NCBI GenBank assembly: GCA_003556985.1
Contig: PWPZ01000028.1
Coordinates: forward strand, 1 to 8,356
DNA from: Bacteroidota bacterium
GTDB lineage: Bacteria; Bacteroidota; Bacteroidia; Bacteroidales; PUMT01
Reading direction: 5' to 3'
DNA length: 8,356 nucleotides
Shown one piece after another: positions 6,058 to 8,356 of the stretch. The notes under the pieces are model-generated. The model was not told the origin of the DNA. It made no database searches and was given only the letters and a program-made list of their open reading frames with translations. Within the stretch, counting starts at the first letter, position 1. Every line of letters begins with the position of its first letter. The translations under genes and the position numbers were made by a program.

Positions 6058-6783
6058 TCAGTTTTTAATAAAAAGCTTCTCGGCCTCAATCATTCCCTCG
6101 TTTTTACCAAGATCCATCCATATTGAATCATCTTCGGGGTATCCCCTGATAACATTCTCTGCAGCAAGTTTGAGATAAAGTTCTGCCAGGTGGAAAGGAC
6201 CCTGTTCACTTATATGATTGAAAATCCGGGGACTGATTACCTGAATTCTGCTGAAGGCATATCGTTCAAGTTCCTGACTGCGGCACCTGACCTTCCGGGT
6301 TTCCCCTGTTACAATGTTTTCCCACCCGCTAAGTTGCATTTTATCGTCAAATAGCATAAACCGGGTACTGTTCCTCTTTCTTACAACAATTGTGGCCAGG
6401 GCTCCGGATCTGATATGGTCTTCATATAATTTCCTCAGATCCATGTCACTAAGAATTTCAAGGTTATAAACAATGAAAGGACGGTTGTCGTCAAAAAACC
6501 ATTCTACCTGTTTTAATCCCCCGCCGGTATTAAGCCGGAGATCTGTTTCATCCGACACCTCAATCCTGATGCCGAAATAGTTATTACCCTTTAAATACTC
6601 AATGATCTGACCGGCAAAATGATGAACATTAATTATTATTTCCCTGAATCCTGAATCTGCCAGGCGCCTGATGAGCATGCCAAGCAACGGCTCATTATTT
6701 ATCCTGACAAGAGCCTGGGGATTATGGGAAAATCTGGGTTGAAGCTGTCCTTCAACTCCGGCCGTAAAAATCATTGCCTTCAT
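6058..6783 (-). CDS. Sugar-nucleotidyltransferase-like protein with altered catalytic motifs
   Basis: 241 residues, full length for small NDP-sugar pyrophosphorylases of the NTP_transferase family (PF00483; MurU/RmlA-like). Family blocks are clear: MKAMIFTAG (1-9), EIIINVHHFAGQIIEYL (48-64), NTGGGLK (85-91), GALATIVV (127-134), LSGWEN (151-156), WMDLGKNEG (222-230). Catalytic positions differ. The nucleotide-binding AGxGTRLxP reads AGVEGQLQP (8-16), so the signature Arg is Gln13. The PKALV lysine is Gln23 in NPQALV. The metal-binding Asp of the N-x-D motif is Glu109 in YNLEIL. The second metal Asp (224) is kept. An active member would make an NDP-sugar such as UDP-MurNAc from sugar-1-phosphate and NTP; this copy may be inactive or altered. 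No stop or frameshift interrupts it. The sugar kinase that often accompanies this family is not in the window. It follows the small gene at 6805-6945 by 21 bases. Confidence 0.88.
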   Translation of the reverse strand: MKAMIFTAGVEGQLQPRFSHNPQALVRINNEPLLGMLIRRLADSGFREIIINVHHFAGQIIEYLKGNNYFGIRIEVSDETDLRLNTGGGLKQVEWFFDDNRPFIVYNLEILSDMDLRKLYEDHIRSGALATIVVRKRNSTRFMLFDDKMQLSGWENIVTGETRKVRCRSQELERYAFSRIQVISPRIFNHISEQGPFHLAELYLKLAAENVIRGYPEDDSIWMDLGKNEGMIEAEKLFIKN

Positions 6784-6804
6784 ACCAGGATAAAACAGGG
6801 TTAT

Positions 6805-6945
6805 TTAAATTTTAACCGGCTTGCATAAGTGTTTGGAGCGCCGGGATTCAATTTCGCACCTGGAACAAATGTACTTCATTTCATGTTTCGGCGAAGAATT
6901 TTCATCCTTATCTTTTTTCTTTTTTTTGCACTTTTTTTTAGCCAT
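6805..6945 (-). CDS. Small lysine-rich protein with possible zinc-binding cysteines
   Basis: 46 residues, ATG at 6945, TAA at 6807-6805. Residues 1-16 are a very basic tract (MAKKKCKKKKKDKDEN) with eight lysines among residues 3-11 and one cysteine. Residues 24-46 hold a compact C-terminal block, KYICSRCEIESRRSKHLCKP, with Cys27, Cys30 and Cys41 plus His39, which could form a small zinc knuckle. I do not recognise a named family. Three features argue that it is real: non-random composition, a cysteine pattern, and a tight fit between the symporter stop (49 bases upstream) and the nucleotidyltransferase start (21 bases downstream) on the same strand. The basic tract could bind RNA or DNA; that is inference. 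The codons are A-rich, with runs of eight, eight and six A residues. Confidence 0.65.
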   Translation of the reverse strand: MAKKKCKKKKKDKDENSSPKHEMKYICSRCEIESRRSKHLCKPVKI

Positions 6946-6994
6946 TCAAATTGATCGGTATAATTAATATTGCCGTCATACTTCAGGATGCTAA

Positions 6995-8356
6995 TTACTT
7001 CATGCTTTTTTGCCCTGGAAACTCCGTTTTAAAAAGAGCCCAGTATTCATTGATGGTTGATTTGATTTCCCGGTGAAGTAGCAATAAACCTATCAGATTG
7101 GGAATGGTCATAAAGGCTATAGTGATATAGGAAAGGGTCCAGATTATGGTAGTATCGGTAAAAGCAGCGAAGAAAAACATTACAACATATATAATCCTGT
7201 AGAAAGGCACATAAAACGATCCGACCAGGAAAGTTACCGCCCTGTCTCCATAATACGACCACGATATGGCCGTTGAAAATGCAAACAGCAAAAGTCCGAT
7301 AGATACAATGTATTGCCCGTATATTCCGAAATGGCTCCGGGTAAAGGCTTGTGCGGTCAGTGGAGCACTGTGGATAAGTGAATGGCCGGAAATAGTGACA
7401 GGCACAGCCGTTCCGCTTAGTCTGCCGTTGTCAATGGTTAAAACGCCGGAAAAAGGTTGATTCCCAAGCATAACTTTCACATTCTCGGCAATTGAACGGG
7501 CATGAATTATGGTAATTCCTTCCGTATCAATTCTTCCCCCGGCAACCTCAATATTGCCGGTATAGAAAGGAGGGTCAACTTCACTGTCCAGGTAGAGGAA
7601 CAGATTTTCCAGGTCTTCCTCCCTGCCATCATCATATTCACCCTCCAGTATTACCATATCGGTAACCTGGAACACATTATCCACCTTATCCCTCCATATT
7701 CCTGAAGAAAGAAGTACCAAACCCGTAAGTGTGCAAATACATATAGTGTCAATAAAGGGCTCAAGTATTGCCACCATTCCTTCGGAGACCGGTTCGTGGG
7801 CCCTGGCAGCTGCATGAGCTATAGGAGCCGACCCCTGGCCTGCTTCGTTAGAGAAGAGACCGCGATTTACACCAAGCTTGAATGCAAAAATGAAAGAAGC
7901 GCCGAGAAATCCACCCGTAGCGGCTGTACCTGTAAAAACATTTGAAAAAATAGAAACGAAGGAGGGTATTATATTATCATAATTATAGATCAGGACTGCC
8001 AGTGCGCCAACAAGATAAATCAAAGCCATTCCCGGAACCAGGCGTGATGTAACCTTTGCAATACGCTTTATCCCCCCGAGTATCACAAATGCCAGTAATA
8101 TTGCCAGTATAGCCCCGGTAAGGATATGAGGCACACCGAAAGTGGCAAACATCGAGTTGGAAATACTGTTTATCTGGGGAAGATTACCTGTTCCAATCGA
8201 AGATAGAATGGTGGCAGCAGCAAAAAAACCGCCAAGCCACTTACCCGTATTGATAACTTTTTTGTTGGGGAGCTTCAGGTTAAGGCGTTTTTTCATATAA
8301 TACATCGGTCCGCCGGCAATCATTCCTTTTTTATCTTTCTCCCTGTATTTATGAGA
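6995..8356 (-). CDS. Sodium:alanine symporter family (AGCS) protein, N-terminus outside window
   Basis: The frame runs off the right edge with no stop: residues SHKYREKDKKG precede the Met at 8323, and YREKD..G...GGPMYY is an internal AGCS block (PF01235), so that Met is not the start. The 453 visible residues include SSIGTGNLPQ, GVNRGLFSNEAGQGSAPIAHAAA and LLLFAFSTAISWSYYGDRAV, all characteristic. The LeuT-fold transporter imports alanine, glycine or related amino acids with sodium across the inner membrane. After the helix ending LLSSGIW (counted from the Met at 8323, residue 210) an extra segment of about 100 residues replaces a short loop, then the last three helices follow (about 336-353, 375-390, 395-417) with a basic cytoplasmic tail. 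Similar long forms are common in Bacteroidota as I recall. TAA at 6997-6995. The downstream small gene and nucleotidyltransferase gene may be cotranscribed. Confidence 0.93.
   Translation of the reverse strand, partial: SHKYREKDKKGMIAGGPMYYMKKRLNLKLPNKKVINTGKWLGGFFAAATILSSIGTGNLPQINSISNSMFATFGVPHILTGAILAILLAFVILGGIKRIAKVTSRLVPGMALIYLVGALAVLIYNYDNIIPSFVSIFSNVFTGTAATGGFLGASFIFAFKLGVNRGLFSNEAGQGSAPIAHAAARAHEPVSEGMVAILEPFIDTICICTLTGLVLLSSGIWRDKVDNVFQVTDMVILEGEYDDGREEDLENLFLYLDSEVDPPFYTGNIEVAGGRIDTEGITIIHARSIAENVKVMLGNQPFSGVLTIDNGRLSGTAVPVTISGHSLIHSAPLTAQAFTRSHFGIYGQYIVSIGLLLFAFSTAISWSYYGDRAVTFLVGSFYVPFYRIIYVVMFFFAAFTDTTIIWTLSYITIAFMTIPNLIGLLLLHREIKSTINEYWALFKTEFPGQKSMK
7370..7672 (-). other. Inserted extracytoplasmic domain within the AGCS symporter
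   Basis: About 100 residues between the helices ending LLSSGIW and beginning YIVSIGLLLF. The first part is acidic (EGEYDDGREEDLE) and the rest is beta-like, with repeated G-x-I/L patterns (GNIEVAGGRID, GVLTIDNGRLSG). Counting helices back from the positively charged C-terminal tail, assumed cytoplasmic, places the insert outside the cytoplasm. A sensing, lid or partner-binding role is only conjecture. Confidence 0.6.

Noticed and set aside
6058..6783. Calling the nucleotidyltransferase gene a pseudogene
   Set aside because: The frame is complete with normal length and ends, so altered or lost catalysis does not mean a broken gene.
8321..8323. ATG at 8323 as the start of the alanine symporter
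   Set aside because: The frame continues upstream with YREKD-type residues that belong to an internal family block, so this Met is internal.
1..8356. Mobile element, phage, CRISPR or defence island
   Set aside because: No transposase, integrase, repeat-spacer array or defence-type domain is visible; the genes are mostly ordinary transport, envelope and metabolic families.

Overview
The window looks like chromosomal DNA from a member of the Bacteroidota, probably a Bacteroidales or Marinilabiliales-type organism. This is inferred from the protein families: a DUF4382 lipoprotein, an inner-membrane-anchored outer-membrane-type beta-barrel protein, a sodium/alanine symporter with a long extracytoplasmic insert, and a DnaQ-like exonuclease of the Bacteroidota type. 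The AT-rich gene starts without clear Shine-Dalgarno sequences and a TAnnTTTG-type promoter element also fit. No rRNA, tRNA, CRISPR array, insertion sequence or phage gene was seen. Coding density is high and most genes look like ordinary chromosomal genes.

Layout. (1) Positions 1-981 (+) hold the 3' part of a gene for a membrane-anchored protein with a C-terminal beta-barrel. (2) Positions 1148-2044 (+) encode a DUF4382 lipoprotein, closed by a strong intrinsic terminator at 2077-2107. (3) Positions 2335-5444 (+) hold three closely spaced genes: a BASS-family sodium-coupled transporter, a DoxX-family membrane protein and a Gfo/Idh/MocA oxidoreductase with a twin-arginine motif. A dyad overlapping a putative -7 promoter element lies upstream of the first. 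(4) Positions 5506-6042 (+) encode a stand-alone DEDDh 3'-5' exonuclease. (5) On the minus strand, reading from the right edge leftward, are a 5'-truncated sodium/alanine symporter (8356-6995), a 46-residue lysine-rich protein with a possible zinc knuckle (6945-6805), and a sugar-nucleotidyltransferase-like protein (6783-6058). The last converges on the exonuclease gene with only 15 bases between the stop codons.

Functional reading. The most system-like part is 2335-5444. A transporter with conserved sodium-site residues, a small quinone-oxidoreductase-type membrane protein and an apparently exported NAD(P)-fold oxidoreductase may together take up and oxidise a small organic substrate at the cell envelope; the substrate is not known. 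The most unusual single gene is the nucleotidyltransferase homologue at 6058-6783. It keeps the fold and many family blocks but has lost the signature Arg and Lys and has Glu for the catalytic Asp, so it may be a pseudoenzyme. The small gene in front of it (6805-6945) is easy to miss and seems to share its transcription unit.
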